From an uncultured Collinsella sp. (GTDB lineage Bacteria; Actinomycetota; Coriobacteriia; Coriobacteriales; Coriobacteriaceae), in contig UQIY01000068.1 of assembly GCA_900541195.1 (NCBI GenBank), forward strand, positions 1 to 7,726: DNA of 7,726 nt. The letters run 5' to 3'. Each line of letters begins with the position of its first letter. The stretch's first letter is position 1. Below the pieces are notes generated by a model. The model searched no databases and was not told the origin of the DNA. It saw nothing but the letters and a program-made list of their open reading frames with translations. Positions 1-5,898 of this stretch are shown one piece after another. The position numbers and the translations under genes are program-made.

Positions 1-9
1 AAGAGACAG
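1..9. other. Residual Nextera/Tn5 mosaic-end adapter
   Basis: The first nine bases, AAGAGACAG, are the last nine of the 19-bp Tn5 mosaic end used in Nextera libraries. Alone this could be chance, but the opposite end of the window carries the full mosaic end and adapter. Genomic sequence should be taken to begin at base 10. Confidence 0.85.
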
Positions 10-11
10 CC

Positions 12-1295
12 TCCATCAGCAGCGATCGCCGTCTGCTGGCGCTGCTCGTGGCGTGGTGCTTCGGCGGCTTTATGGAGGGCATGGCTGGCTTTGGTACCGC
101 TGTCGCCATTCCCGCCGGCATGCTCGCGGGCCTTGGTTTTGAGGCCGTGCCTGCCGTGCTGATCTGCCTGCTGGCCAACGGCGTGCCCACGCCCTACGGC
201 TCCATCGGCATCCCCACGGTGTCCGTTGCCGACCTGGTGGGTCTGGATTCCCTGCACCTGGCGACCGTTCAGCTGGTGCAGCTCGCACCGTTCTTTGTGG
301 TGATGCCGCTGCTCATCGTGTTGGTTGCGGGCCGCGTGACCGACGATCAAGGCGATGTTGCGAGCGTAGGCGAGCGCCTGCACGGCGTGGCCGGTATCGC
401 GCTGCTCTCTGGCGCGTCCTTTGTCGGCGCTGCCCTGGTCGTCGCTATGTTTGTGGGCCCCGAGCTTGCCGTGGTCGTGGGCTCCATCGTGTCGCTCGCG
501 CTGACCGCCGCGCTTGCCATGCGCGCCGAGAAGTCCGGTCACCTGGACGCGCGCTTTCACATGAATATCGAGGCCGGTGAGCAGCTCACCGCTAAGTCGG
601 CGCTTTCTGCCCGGTCGTGTTTCATCCTGATTTTTGTACTGCTGTTGGGTACGTCCAACCTGGTGCCCGCCGTGCATGCCGCGCTTGCGCCCTTTGCGAG
701 TCACGTGCAGGTGTATTGCGGCGAGAACCCCGGCACGCTCACGTTTTCGTGGATTAACACGCCGGGTGTTTGGATCTTCCTGGCCGCGTTTATCGGCGGC
801 GCCATTCAGGGGGCTTCGCCGCGCATGATGGGCGAGGTGCTGGCCGCGACTGTGAAGCAGATGATGCCGACGGTAATCACGATGCTTTCGGTGCTGGGCT
901 GTGCCAAGGTGATGGGCTATGCGGGCATGATCTCTTCGATCAGTGCGTTCTGCATTGCCGTCGCCGGTGGTCTGTACCCGATTCTGGCCCCGTGGATCGG
1001 TGCCGTCGGTGCGTTCGTGACCGGTTCGGGCACATCGTCGGGCATGCTGTTTGGTCCCATTCAGAGCCAGGCCGCTTCGGCGCTGGGTGTGAGCGACTAC
1101 TGGATGGTTGCGTTGAACGCCCTGGGTGTCGCCGCCGGTAAGATGGTCTCGCCGCAGACGCTCGCGATTGGCCTCGCTGCCGTGCACGTGCGCGGTAAGG
1201 ACGCCGAGCTCCTGGGCGCAGTGCTGCCCTACGCCGCCGGCATGCTGGTCCTCATGAGCGTCATCGCCATGCTCGGCCAAGGCCTGCCGCTGTAG
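12..1295 (+). CDS. lctP: L-lactate permease (LctP family), 5'-truncated
   Basis: Membrane symporter of the LctP/LldP/GlcA family, which moves L-lactate (in some members glycolate or D-lactate) with protons across the cytoplasmic membrane. About 427 residues are visible, almost all in long hydrophobic segments. Family landmarks are the GGFMEGMAGFGTAVAIP stretch (visible residues 18-34, matching the GAFLEGAAGFG signature), TGSGTSS followed by MLFG (from about 337) and GKMVSPQTLAIG (from about 376). The frame stays open to the contig edge, so the GTG at 48 is not a real start. Compared with the roughly 550-residue E. coli LldP, about 100 or more N-terminal residues are missing. The gene ends at a TAG and is followed by a hairpin-rich gap before pckA. 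Lactate cannot be told from glycolate as substrate by sequence alone. Confidence 0.88.
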   Translation, partial: SISSDRRLLALLVAWCFGGFMEGMAGFGTAVAIPAGMLAGLGFEAVPAVLICLLANGVPTPYGSIGIPTVSVADLVGLDSLHLATVQLVQLAPFFVVMPLLIVLVAGRVTDDQGDVASVGERLHGVAGIALLSGASFVGAALVVAMFVGPELAVVVGSIVSLALTAALAMRAEKSGHLDARFHMNIEAGEQLTAKSALSARSCFILIFVLLLGTSNLVPAVHAALAPFASHVQVYCGENPGTLTFSWINTPGVWIFLAAFIGGAIQGASPRMMGEVLAATVKQMMPTVITMLSVLGCAKVMGYAGMISSISAFCIAVAGGLYPILAPWIGAVGAFVTGSGTSSGMLFGPIQSQAASALGVSDYWMVALNALGVAAGKMVSPQTLAIGLAAVHVRGKDAELLGAVLPYAAGMLVLMSVIAMLGQGLPL

Positions 1296-1296
1296 T

Positions 1297-1325
1297 CGGC
1301 ACTTTGGGAACGTCCCTAAGTGCCG
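1297..1325 (+). repeat. Hairpin just after lctP
   Basis: Two bases after the lctP stop, CGGCACTT (1297-1304) pairs with AAGTGCCG (1318-1325). Across a T/T mismatch the stem continues as GGGA (1306-1309) with TCCC (1313-1316) around an ACG loop. It may end the lctP transcript or protect its 3' end, but no T-run follows, so it is not a classical intrinsic terminator. Confidence 0.6.
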
Positions 1326-1332
1326 GCATCTA

Positions 1333-1370
1333 GGGACACTCCTTGGTTGTTGCCTGTTCATAAGTGTCCC
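1333..1370 (+). repeat. Second inverted repeat in lctP-pckA gap
   Basis: GGGACACT (1333-1340) and AGTGTCCC (1363-1370) are perfect 8-bp inverted copies around a 22-nt loop. They follow the 1297-1325 hairpin by seven bases and share its GGGA/TCCC theme. A related unpaired piece, ACGTCCCCAATGACC, follows from 1391. This looks like debris or members of an intergenic palindrome family. No function can be read from it. Confidence 0.5.
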
Positions 1371-1456
1371 CAACGATTAGTCGATTAAGAACGTCCCCAA
1401 TGACCAGGCCGCTTGCCTGCGATTTTTGACCGTTGGGCGGGCGCTTCGCCGTTGCC

Positions 1457-1505
1457 GCAAAAACGTTTTTGCATATCGGGTACAACGGGCTTTACGTGAG
1501 TAAAG
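1457..1505 (+). promoter_or_regulatory. Two palindromes upstream of pckA, candidate operator
   Basis: GCAAAAACGTTTTTGC (1457-1472) is a perfect 16-bp palindrome with a central CG. CTTTAC (1490-1495), GTGA, then GTAAAG (1500-1505) forms a second perfect palindrome. Both lie 42-90 bp before the pckA start. A central CG with A/T flanks is the usual look of LacI/CcpA-family operators, but the regulator is unknown. I could not place a convincing -35/-10 pair: TTGACC (1426-1431) lacks a matching -10, and TACAAC (1481-1486) lacks a -35. The second palindrome could equally be a GNRA-capped RNA hairpin in the leader. Confidence 0.4.
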
Positions 1506-1546
1506 TGCGCGTCGCGTCCACGTGTCGCGTTTTTAAAGGAGGCCCC

Positions 1547-3217
1547 ATGCCTGGTGTTACCCCTGCAGAAGTTCTGTCCAACTTTGGCATTACGCTGGTC
1601 GAAGACCCCGCCGAGAACCAGCCCCGTCTGCTGGTCGATCTACCCGCCGCGGAGCTCGTCGAGCACGCTATCCGCCGCGAAGAAGGTCGCATGGCATCCA
1701 ACGGCGCGCTGGTGATCGAGACGGGGGAGCGCACCGGCCGTTCCCCCAATGACCGCTTTATCGTCGACACCCCCGATGTTCACGACAAGATCGCCTGGGG
1801 CGCCGTCAACCGCCCGCTTTCGATCGAGAGCTACGAGACCATCAAGGCCGGTATTGTCGACTACCTCAACGAGCGCGACGTGTTCGTCACCCGCGGCATG
1901 GCCGGCACCGACCGCAACCATACGCGTCGCCTGCTCGTCGCCTGCGAGCGTGCCAGCCAGGCGCTGTTCATTAAGCAAATGCTCGCCCGTCCGCTCGCCC
2001 GCGAAATCGCGCGCACCGGCGAGCCGGACTTCTGCGTGCTCGCCGCGCCGGGCTACCAGTGCGATCCCGCCATTAAGGGCCTCAACTCCAGCGCCGCCGT
2101 GGTCATTAACTTCCAGGAGCGCGTGATTCTGGTTGCCGGCACCGGTTACTCCGGCGAAATCAAAAAGTCCATCTTCAGCGTCATGAATTACCTACTGCCC
2201 GTCGAGGACGACGTGCTACCCATGCACTGCTCGGCCAGCATGGATCCCGTCACGCACGAGACGGCCGTGTTCTTTGGCCTTTCCGGCACGGGCAAGACCA
2301 CGCTTTCGGCCAACCCCACGCGCCTGCTGATCGGCGACGACGAGCACGGCTGGTCCGACATGGGCATCTTCAACATCGAGGGAGGCTGCTATGCCAAGTG
2401 CGAGGGCCTGGACGCGTTCCATGAGCCCGAGATCTTCAACGCCGTCCGCTTTGGCGCCATCTGCGAAAACGTGGTGCTCGATGAGAATCGCAAGCCTAAC
2501 TATGATGATGTCTCGATCACGCACAACACGCGCGTGGCCTATCCCGTCGAGCATATCCCCAACGCGTGGACCAAGGGTATGGGCACCACCCCGAGCGTCG
2601 TGCTGTTTTTGACCTGCGATGCCTTTGGCGTGCTGCCGCCTATCTCGCGCCTGACGGCCGATGCCGCCATGTATCACTTTGTGACGGGCTTCACCGCCAA
2701 GATCCCCGGCACCGAGGTCGGCGTCACCGAGCCCACGCCCACGTTCTCCTCGCTGTTTGGCGAGCCGTTTATGCCGCTCGATCCCATGGTCTATGCCAAG
2801 ATGCTCGGCGAGCGTATCGCCGACGGACGCACCCGCGTCTATCTGGTCAACACCGGCTGGATTGGTGGCGGTTATGGCGTGGGCCATCGAATCGAGCTTG
2901 CATACACGCGCGCCCTGGTGGCCTGCGCCCTCGACGGTACCATCGAGGACAGCGAGTTCGTGCACGACGATATCTTTAACGTCGACATTCCCACCACGTG
3001 CCACGGTGTGCCCGACGGCATCCTGGTGCCGCGCCAGTACTGGCAGAGCACCGCTCGCTACGATGAGGCAGCGCACAACCTGGCGGTGATGTTTGAGGAG
3101 AACTTCGAGAAGAAGTACTCGCACCTGCCCGAGTCCGTCAAGGCCGCCGGCCCGCACGCCCAGGTGTCCGCCGAGGCCCGTCATCGCGGCCGCGGGCTGC
3201 TGGGACTTCGCCGCTAG
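1547..3217 (+). CDS. pckA: Phosphoenolpyruvate carboxykinase (ATP)
   Basis: Cytosolic enzyme (EC 4.1.1.49) interconverting oxaloacetate + ATP and PEP + CO2 + ADP. In fermenters it can run towards oxaloacetate to gain ATP. The 556-residue product has the ATP-type motifs in order: RTGRSPNDRF (62-71, substrate-binding Arg65), YSGEIKK (201-207, metal/substrate lysines), His227 in MHCSA, the P-loop GLSGTGKT (244-251, Lys250), the kinase-2 acidic pair in GDDEHGW (263-269), FLTCDAFGVLPP, and NTGWIGGGYGVG near the C-terminus. Length is slightly above the usual 530-540, the excess being a divergent Arg/Ala-rich tail. Start ATG 1547 is chosen because AAAGGAGG ends four bases upstream; an in-frame start at 1433 would put the palindromes inside the protein. 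It follows lctP in the same direction after 251 bp and is closed by the palindrome at 3233-3273. Confidence 0.96.
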   Translation: MPGVTPAEVLSNFGITLVEDPAENQPRLLVDLPAAELVEHAIRREEGRMASNGALVIETGERTGRSPNDRFIVDTPDVHDKIAWGAVNRPLSIESYETIKAGIVDYLNERDVFVTRGMAGTDRNHTRRLLVACERASQALFIKQMLARPLAREIARTGEPDFCVLAAPGYQCDPAIKGLNSSAAVVINFQERVILVAGTGYSGEIKKSIFSVMNYLLPVEDDVLPMHCSASMDPVTHETAVFFGLSGTGKTTLSANPTRLLIGDDEHGWSDMGIFNIEGGCYAKCEGLDAFHEPEIFNAVRFGAICENVVLDENRKPNYDDVSITHNTRVAYPVEHIPNAWTKGMGTTPSVVLFLTCDAFGVLPPISRLTADAAMYHFVTGFTAKIPGTEVGVTEPTPTFSSLFGEPFMPLDPMVYAKMLGERIADGRTRVYLVNTGWIGGGYGVGHRIELAYTRALVACALDGTIEDSEFVHDDIFNVDIPTTCHGVPDGILVPRQYWQSTARYDEAAHNLAVMFEENFEKKYSHLPESVKAAGPHAQVSAEARHRGRGLLGLRR

Positions 3218-3232
3218 CTTCGCCTCAGACCC

Positions 3233-3273
3233 AAAACCACGACAAAGAGGACAGGCACCTTTGTGGTGGTTTT
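3233..3273. terminator. 41-bp palindromic terminator, copy 1 (loop inverted)
   Basis: Sixteen-base arms (3233-3248 and 3258-3273) flank a 9-nt loop, GGACAGGCA; the arms begin AAAACC and end GGTTTT, so either strand would give a stem followed by U residues. Fourteen of 16 positions pair, with mismatches at 3241 and 3248. It starts 15 bp after the pckA stop. The loop is the reverse complement of that in the copies at 4193 and 6236, so this copy is inserted in the opposite orientation. Confidence 0.8.
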
Positions 3274-3300
3274 GCTCGCGTGGATGACTCGGGTTACAAT
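3272..3300 (+). promoter_or_regulatory. Sigma70-type promoter for the B3/B4 gene leader
   Basis: TTGCTC (3272-3277) and TACAAT (3295-3300) are separated by 17 bp. The -10 matches five of six consensus bases, the -35 three or four. The -35 overlaps the T-tract of the preceding terminator. Transcription would begin near 3306-3308, giving a leader of about 137 nt before the ATG at 3445. Confidence 0.5.
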
Positions 3301-3306
3301 ACGCCT

Positions 3307-3404
3307 GACATATCGTCCCCTTCTCCGGATGGGGACAGCGCAAGCGCTCTTGTGACGGCACCGTAGGACTTTGAAGGTGGCCGTCGTAAGGGCGCTTTTT
3401 GTTT
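3307..3404 (+). ncRNA. Candidate structured leader or ~98-nt small RNA
   Basis: The segment between the predicted promoter and a strong intrinsic terminator folds into separate elements: GTCCCC (3315-3320) with GGGGAC (3331-3336), the small AGCGC-AA-GCGCT hairpin (3337-3348), and the long terminator stem (3344-3395). The second and third share bases 3344-3348 and exclude each other. It may be an attenuator for the gene at 3445 or an independent short RNA. I do not recognise a known riboswitch: no T-box core (GGUGG followed by ACCGCG in the right place), no TPP, cobalamin, glycine or SAM signatures, and no SRP GGAAGCAGC tetraloop region. The class is unassigned. Confidence 0.4.
3344..3404 (+). 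terminator. Strong intrinsic terminator inside leader
   Basis: Bases 3344-3362 pair with 3376-3395 over 19 base pairs, including three G-U pairs and one bulged G (3379), around a 13-nt loop, and are followed directly by TTTTTGTTT (3396-3404). It lies about 40 nt before the start of the B3/B4-domain gene, so it would stop transcription before that gene unless antitermination occurs. A competing pairing, GGGCGC (3390-3395) with GCGCCC (3407-3412), would break the base of this stem. Confidence 0.75.
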
Positions 3405-3444
3405 AGGCGCCCTCACTCGGGCGCGCACAATGAAGGGAGTGCGT

Positions 3445-4164
3445 ATGAAGAGCTTTATTGTCGAGGATTCATTCTGGGAGCTGTTTCCGCAGGCAGCGGT
3501 CGGTGTTGTGGTCGTGGAGGGCATGAAGCCCGCGGCTCAGATTCCTCAAGAGGACGTGGATGCGATTGCGGCGTTGCTCGACCGCGCCAATATCGATGCG
3601 GAGCGTCATCTGACCAGCGATACTATCAGCGAGAACGCACCGGTCAAGGCATGGCGCGAGGCCTATCGTCTGTTCAAGACCAAAAAGGGCGCGCGTTGCT
3701 CAATCGAGAACCTGCTCAAGCGCGTGCTCAAAGGCAAACCGGTGGGCCACATTACGCCCGCGGTGGACATCTACAACACGGTGTCGCTGACTTACGCGCT
3801 GCCCGTGGGTGGCGAGGATCTGCATGCGATTGAGGGGGATCTTCGCTTGAAGGTGACCGATGGTGGCGATGCGTTCCTGCCGCTTGGCGAGGATGCGGAT
3901 GACCCGACGCTGCCCGGCGAGCTCGCCTACATCGACGATGCGGGCGCCGTGTGCCGCTGCTGGAACTGGCGCGACGGCGTTCGAACGGCTCTATCCGACG
4001 ATTCGGCCGACGCGTTTTTGGCGATTGAGTGCGTAGAGCCCGAGCGTATGGGGGACTGTCAGGCCGCCATCGATCGCTTAGCCGAGCTGCTTGAGCGCTA
4101 TCTGGGGGCGACGGTTGTCGTTAAGACGCTTGTGACCCGCGACAATCCCCGCGTGGAGCTGTAG
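3445..4164 (+). CDS. B3/B4 tRNA-binding domain protein (COG3382 type)
   Basis: A 239-residue soluble protein resembling free-standing copies of the B3/B4 domain of the phenylalanyl-tRNA synthetase beta subunit, which in that enzyme edits Tyr-tRNA(Phe). Family landmarks are an N-terminal ELFPQAAVGVVVVEGM segment, SIENLLKRVLKGKP (86-99), ITPAVDIYNTVSLTYALPVGG (103-123), GELAYIDD and CRCWNWRD (170-177, with Cys170 and Cys172). Length suits the family. ATG 3445 is preferred over the in-frame ATG 3430 because AAGGGAG (3433-3439) sits at the right distance from it. It is likely transcribed alone from the promoter at 3272-3300 through the structured leader, and closed by the palindrome at 4193. A role in clearing mischarged tRNA is inferred from the domain; the substrate is unknown. 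Confidence 0.85.
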   Translation: MKSFIVEDSFWELFPQAAVGVVVVEGMKPAAQIPQEDVDAIAALLDRANIDAERHLTSDTISENAPVKAWREAYRLFKTKKGARCSIENLLKRVLKGKPVGHITPAVDIYNTVSLTYALPVGGEDLHAIEGDLRLKVTDGGDAFLPLGEDADDPTLPGELAYIDDAGAVCRCWNWRDGVRTALSDDSADAFLAIECVEPERMGDCQAAIDRLAELLERYLGATVVVKTLVTRDNPRVEL

Positions 4165-4192
4165 CAACTTCTGCAAATCATACTCGCCGGTC

Positions 4193-4234
4193 AAAACCAC
4201 CACAAAGGTGCCTGTCCCCTTTGTGGTGGTTTTT
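4193..4234. terminator. 41-bp palindromic terminator, copy 2 (perfect)
   Basis: AAAACCACCACAAAGG (4193-4208) and its exact reverse complement (4218-4233) flank the loop TGCCTGTCC; a fifth T follows at 4234. All 16 base pairs are perfect, the best copy in the window. It lies 28 bp after the B3/B4-domain gene and 104 bp before the MarR gene. Confidence 0.88.
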
Positions 4235-4287
4235 ATGTTGATGAGTTAACAAATAGGGCGCGCAGTGCTGGAGGCCGCTGGGTACGG

Positions 4288-4316
4288 TTAAGATGTTTAC
4301 CCGTTAGCATTATGCA
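4288..4316 (+). promoter_or_regulatory. Weak promoter/operator candidate before the MarR gene
   Basis: TTAAGA (4288-4293) and TATGCA (4311-4316) are 17 bp apart, a poor match to -35/-10 consensus. The -10 overlaps GCAT-T-ATGC (4307-4315), a 9-bp palindrome where an autorepressing MarR protein could bind. The site is short and the call is weak. Confidence 0.22.
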
Positions 4317-4337
4317 AGCGAAAGGCGGGCGTCTCCC

Positions 4338-4787
4338 ATGCAGCAGAGCGACGAGACACGTTTCGAGGACTTTGTCGGACTGATCAGCGGACTCTACAAG
4401 GAGATCCAGCGCATTAAGACATCTGAGGGCGCAAGGCTGGGCCTTAAGGGCTCCGACATCATGTGCCTGTACTATCTTGAGCGCAGCAAGGACGGCCTGA
4501 CTGGTGCCGACCTCGCCCGCATGGCTGGCGTGACCCGCGCTGCCGTCTCGCGCACGCTGGCGCATCTGGAGGAGGGCGGCTACGTCGAAGTCGACGATTC
4601 GGGCGATGCCGCCGTTAAGTATCGCGCCCCGGTTCGCCTGACCACGTTGGGCGGCGAGAGCATGAACGAGGCCGATTGCATTATTCGTGAAGTGCTCGAC
4701 ACCACCGGCAAGGCCATGGGCGTGGAGCAGCGTGAGCAGATGTATGCGTCGCTGCGTACGATTCTCAACACCTTGCGCGAGCTGTAG
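4338..4787 (+). CDS. MarR-family transcriptional regulator
   Basis: A 149-residue DNA-binding protein with MarR architecture: N-terminal dimerisation helices (to about residue 45), a winged helix-turn-helix with LTGADLARMAGVTRAAVSRTL (54-74; recognition helix about 65-77), a wing with GGYVEVDDSGDAAVKYRAPVRLT (80-102), then C-terminal helices completing the dimer interface. Length is typical. The ATG at 4338 has only a modest Shine-Dalgarno, AAAGG at 4321-4325, 12 bases upstream, so translation may be weak. It sits alone between the palindrome at 4193 and degV, 119 bp upstream of degV on the same strand. Ligand and targets are unknown; autoregulation and control of degV are plausible for the family but not shown by the sequence. 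Confidence 0.92.
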   Translation: MQQSDETRFEDFVGLISGLYKEIQRIKTSEGARLGLKGSDIMCLYYLERSKDGLTGADLARMAGVTRAAVSRTLAHLEEGGYVEVDDSGDAAVKYRAPVRLTTLGGESMNEADCIIREVLDTTGKAMGVEQREQMYASLRTILNTLREL

Positions 4788-4906
4788 GGCCGCCTGGGCA
4801 TTTGCTTCCCATTATCAACTGCATCGTCCCGTTTAAGCGCGTATACCGTGCCGGGGCATTGCTGTCAAAATTCCCTGCGCGGGACCTGCGCAAGAAAGGA
4901 TTCGCT

Positions 4907-5761
4907 ATGTCCGTCCGCATTATTACCGATTCCGCAAGCGATATGTCGCCGGCCGAGCACCCGGCACTGGACGTTTTGCCGCTGTCCGTCTCCTTTGGCA
5001 CCGATGTGTTCATGGATGGCGTCGACATCGATCACCAGCGCTTTTACGAGATGCTCGTGGAGCGCGATGAGCTGCCCAAGACCGGCCAGGTCAACCCGTA
5101 CGCGTTCTCGCAGGCTATCGCCGAGATTCGCGAAGCCGGCGATGAGGCTGTGATTATTACCGTGGGCGCTAAGCTGTCGGGCACCAATCAGAGCGCCCGT
5201 ACCGCACTAGCCGAGGCGCCGGGCGGCGATGTGTACGTGGTTGATAGCAACAACGTCACCCTGGGTGAACGCATTCTGGTCGAGTATGCGCTGCGCTTGG
5301 TGGACGAGGGCCGTAGCGCGGCCCAGATCGCGGCGGCGGTCGAGGCCGTGCGCGACCGCGTGGTGGTTATCGGCCTGCTCGAGACGCTGGAGTACCTGGT
5401 GCGCGGCGGTCGCCTGTCTGCTGCTGCCGGTGCCGTGGGTACGCTGCTCAACGTAAAGCCCGTGGTAGCTGCCGAGGACGGTCTGATTGTGCAGCTGGGA
5501 AAGGCGCGCGGTTCCAAGAACGGCCGCAACCTGCTGAACCAAAAGGTCGAAAAGGCGGGCGGCATCGACTTTTCCATGCCGCTGGCGCTCGGCTATACGG
5601 GCCTTTCGGATGCGGTGCTCAAGAAGTATATCGAGGACAGCGCGGCACTGTGGGCTGGCCACACCGAGGGCGAGCTGCCCGTTCACACCATCGGTGCCAC
5701 CATCGGTACCCACGTAGGCCCCGGTGCCGTAGCCGTAGCCTTCTTCCATCCCGCCAACTAA
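4907..5761 (+). CDS. DegV family (FakB-like) fatty-acid-binding protein
   Basis: A 284-residue cytosolic protein of the DegV family. The characterised members, FakB proteins, hold a fatty acid while the kinase FakA phosphorylates its carboxyl group for phospholipid synthesis. Landmarks are ITDSASD (6-12), PKTGQVNP (57-64, the usual TSQ being TGQ here), LSGTNQSA (90-97), VVDSNNVTLG (111-120), LEYLVRGGR (161-169), LLNVKPVV (180-187) and IGTHVGPGA (266-274). ATG 4907 is selected because AAAGGA (4895-4900) lies six bases upstream; an in-frame TTG at 4802 extends the frame but has no support. It follows the MarR gene and is followed by the large inverted repeat at 5775. No fakA is in the window, so the FakB role is by family only, and which fatty acid is bound cannot be told. 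Confidence 0.92.
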   Translation: MSVRIITDSASDMSPAEHPALDVLPLSVSFGTDVFMDGVDIDHQRFYEMLVERDELPKTGQVNPYAFSQAIAEIREAGDEAVIITVGAKLSGTNQSARTALAEAPGGDVYVVDSNNVTLGERILVEYALRLVDEGRSAAQIAAAVEAVRDRVVVIGLLETLEYLVRGGRLSAAAGAVGTLLNVKPVVAAEDGLIVQLGKARGSKNGRNLLNQKVEKAGGIDFSMPLALGYTGLSDAVLKKYIEDSAALWAGHTEGELPVHTIGATIGTHVGPGAVAVAFFHPAN

Positions 5762-5774
5762 CCAACCTGCCAAC

Positions 5775-5864
5775 AAATGATCCCTTGGGGACGGAGGAAA
5801 ACGGATCATCGACCGCACGGAGGCCGTGAATGATCCGTTTTCCTCCGTCCCCAAGGGATCATTT
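5775..5864. repeat. 90-nt double palindrome with perfect 35-bp arms
   Basis: Bases 5775-5809 are the exact reverse complement of 5830-5864. The 20-nt centre holds its own stem, CACGG-AGG-CCGTG (5816-5828). Each arm is also an inverted repeat: ATGATCC (5777-5783) with GGATCAT (5803-5809), and ATGATCC (5830-5836) with GGATCAT (5856-5862). This is the layout of two REP units head to head (BIME-like). It starts 14 bp after the degV stop and ends 34 bp before the next start codon. TTTCTTTAT follows the right arm, so it may also terminate degV transcription. No flanking target duplication is visible. Confidence 0.9.
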
Positions 5865-5898
5865 CTTTATGCTGTTAATGCGGAGAAGGGAGCGAGCG

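Noticed and set aside
1433..1546. N-terminal extension of PEP carboxykinase
   Set aside because: The extension has no family similarity, covers two palindromes, and has no Shine-Dalgarno, whereas AAAGGAGG precedes ATG 1547.
2216..3361. A 381-codon open frame on the - strand
   Set aside because: It lies antisense to pckA, whose motifs are unmistakable. Long antisense frames are common in GC-rich coding DNA, and its translation resembles no protein I know.
3307..3444. T-box riboswitch ahead of the B3/B4-domain gene
   Set aside because: Tempting because of the tRNA-related gene, but there is no ACCGCG T-box core, the GGTGG lies in the 3' arm of the terminator rather than the 5' arm, and the leader is too short for a canonical Stem I.
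5830..5898. Upstream start (ATG 5830) for the MGMT-domain gene
   Set aside because: This ATG and the next dozen codons come from the right arm of the inverted repeat. A strong Shine-Dalgarno sits before ATG 5899, and the domain is complete from there.
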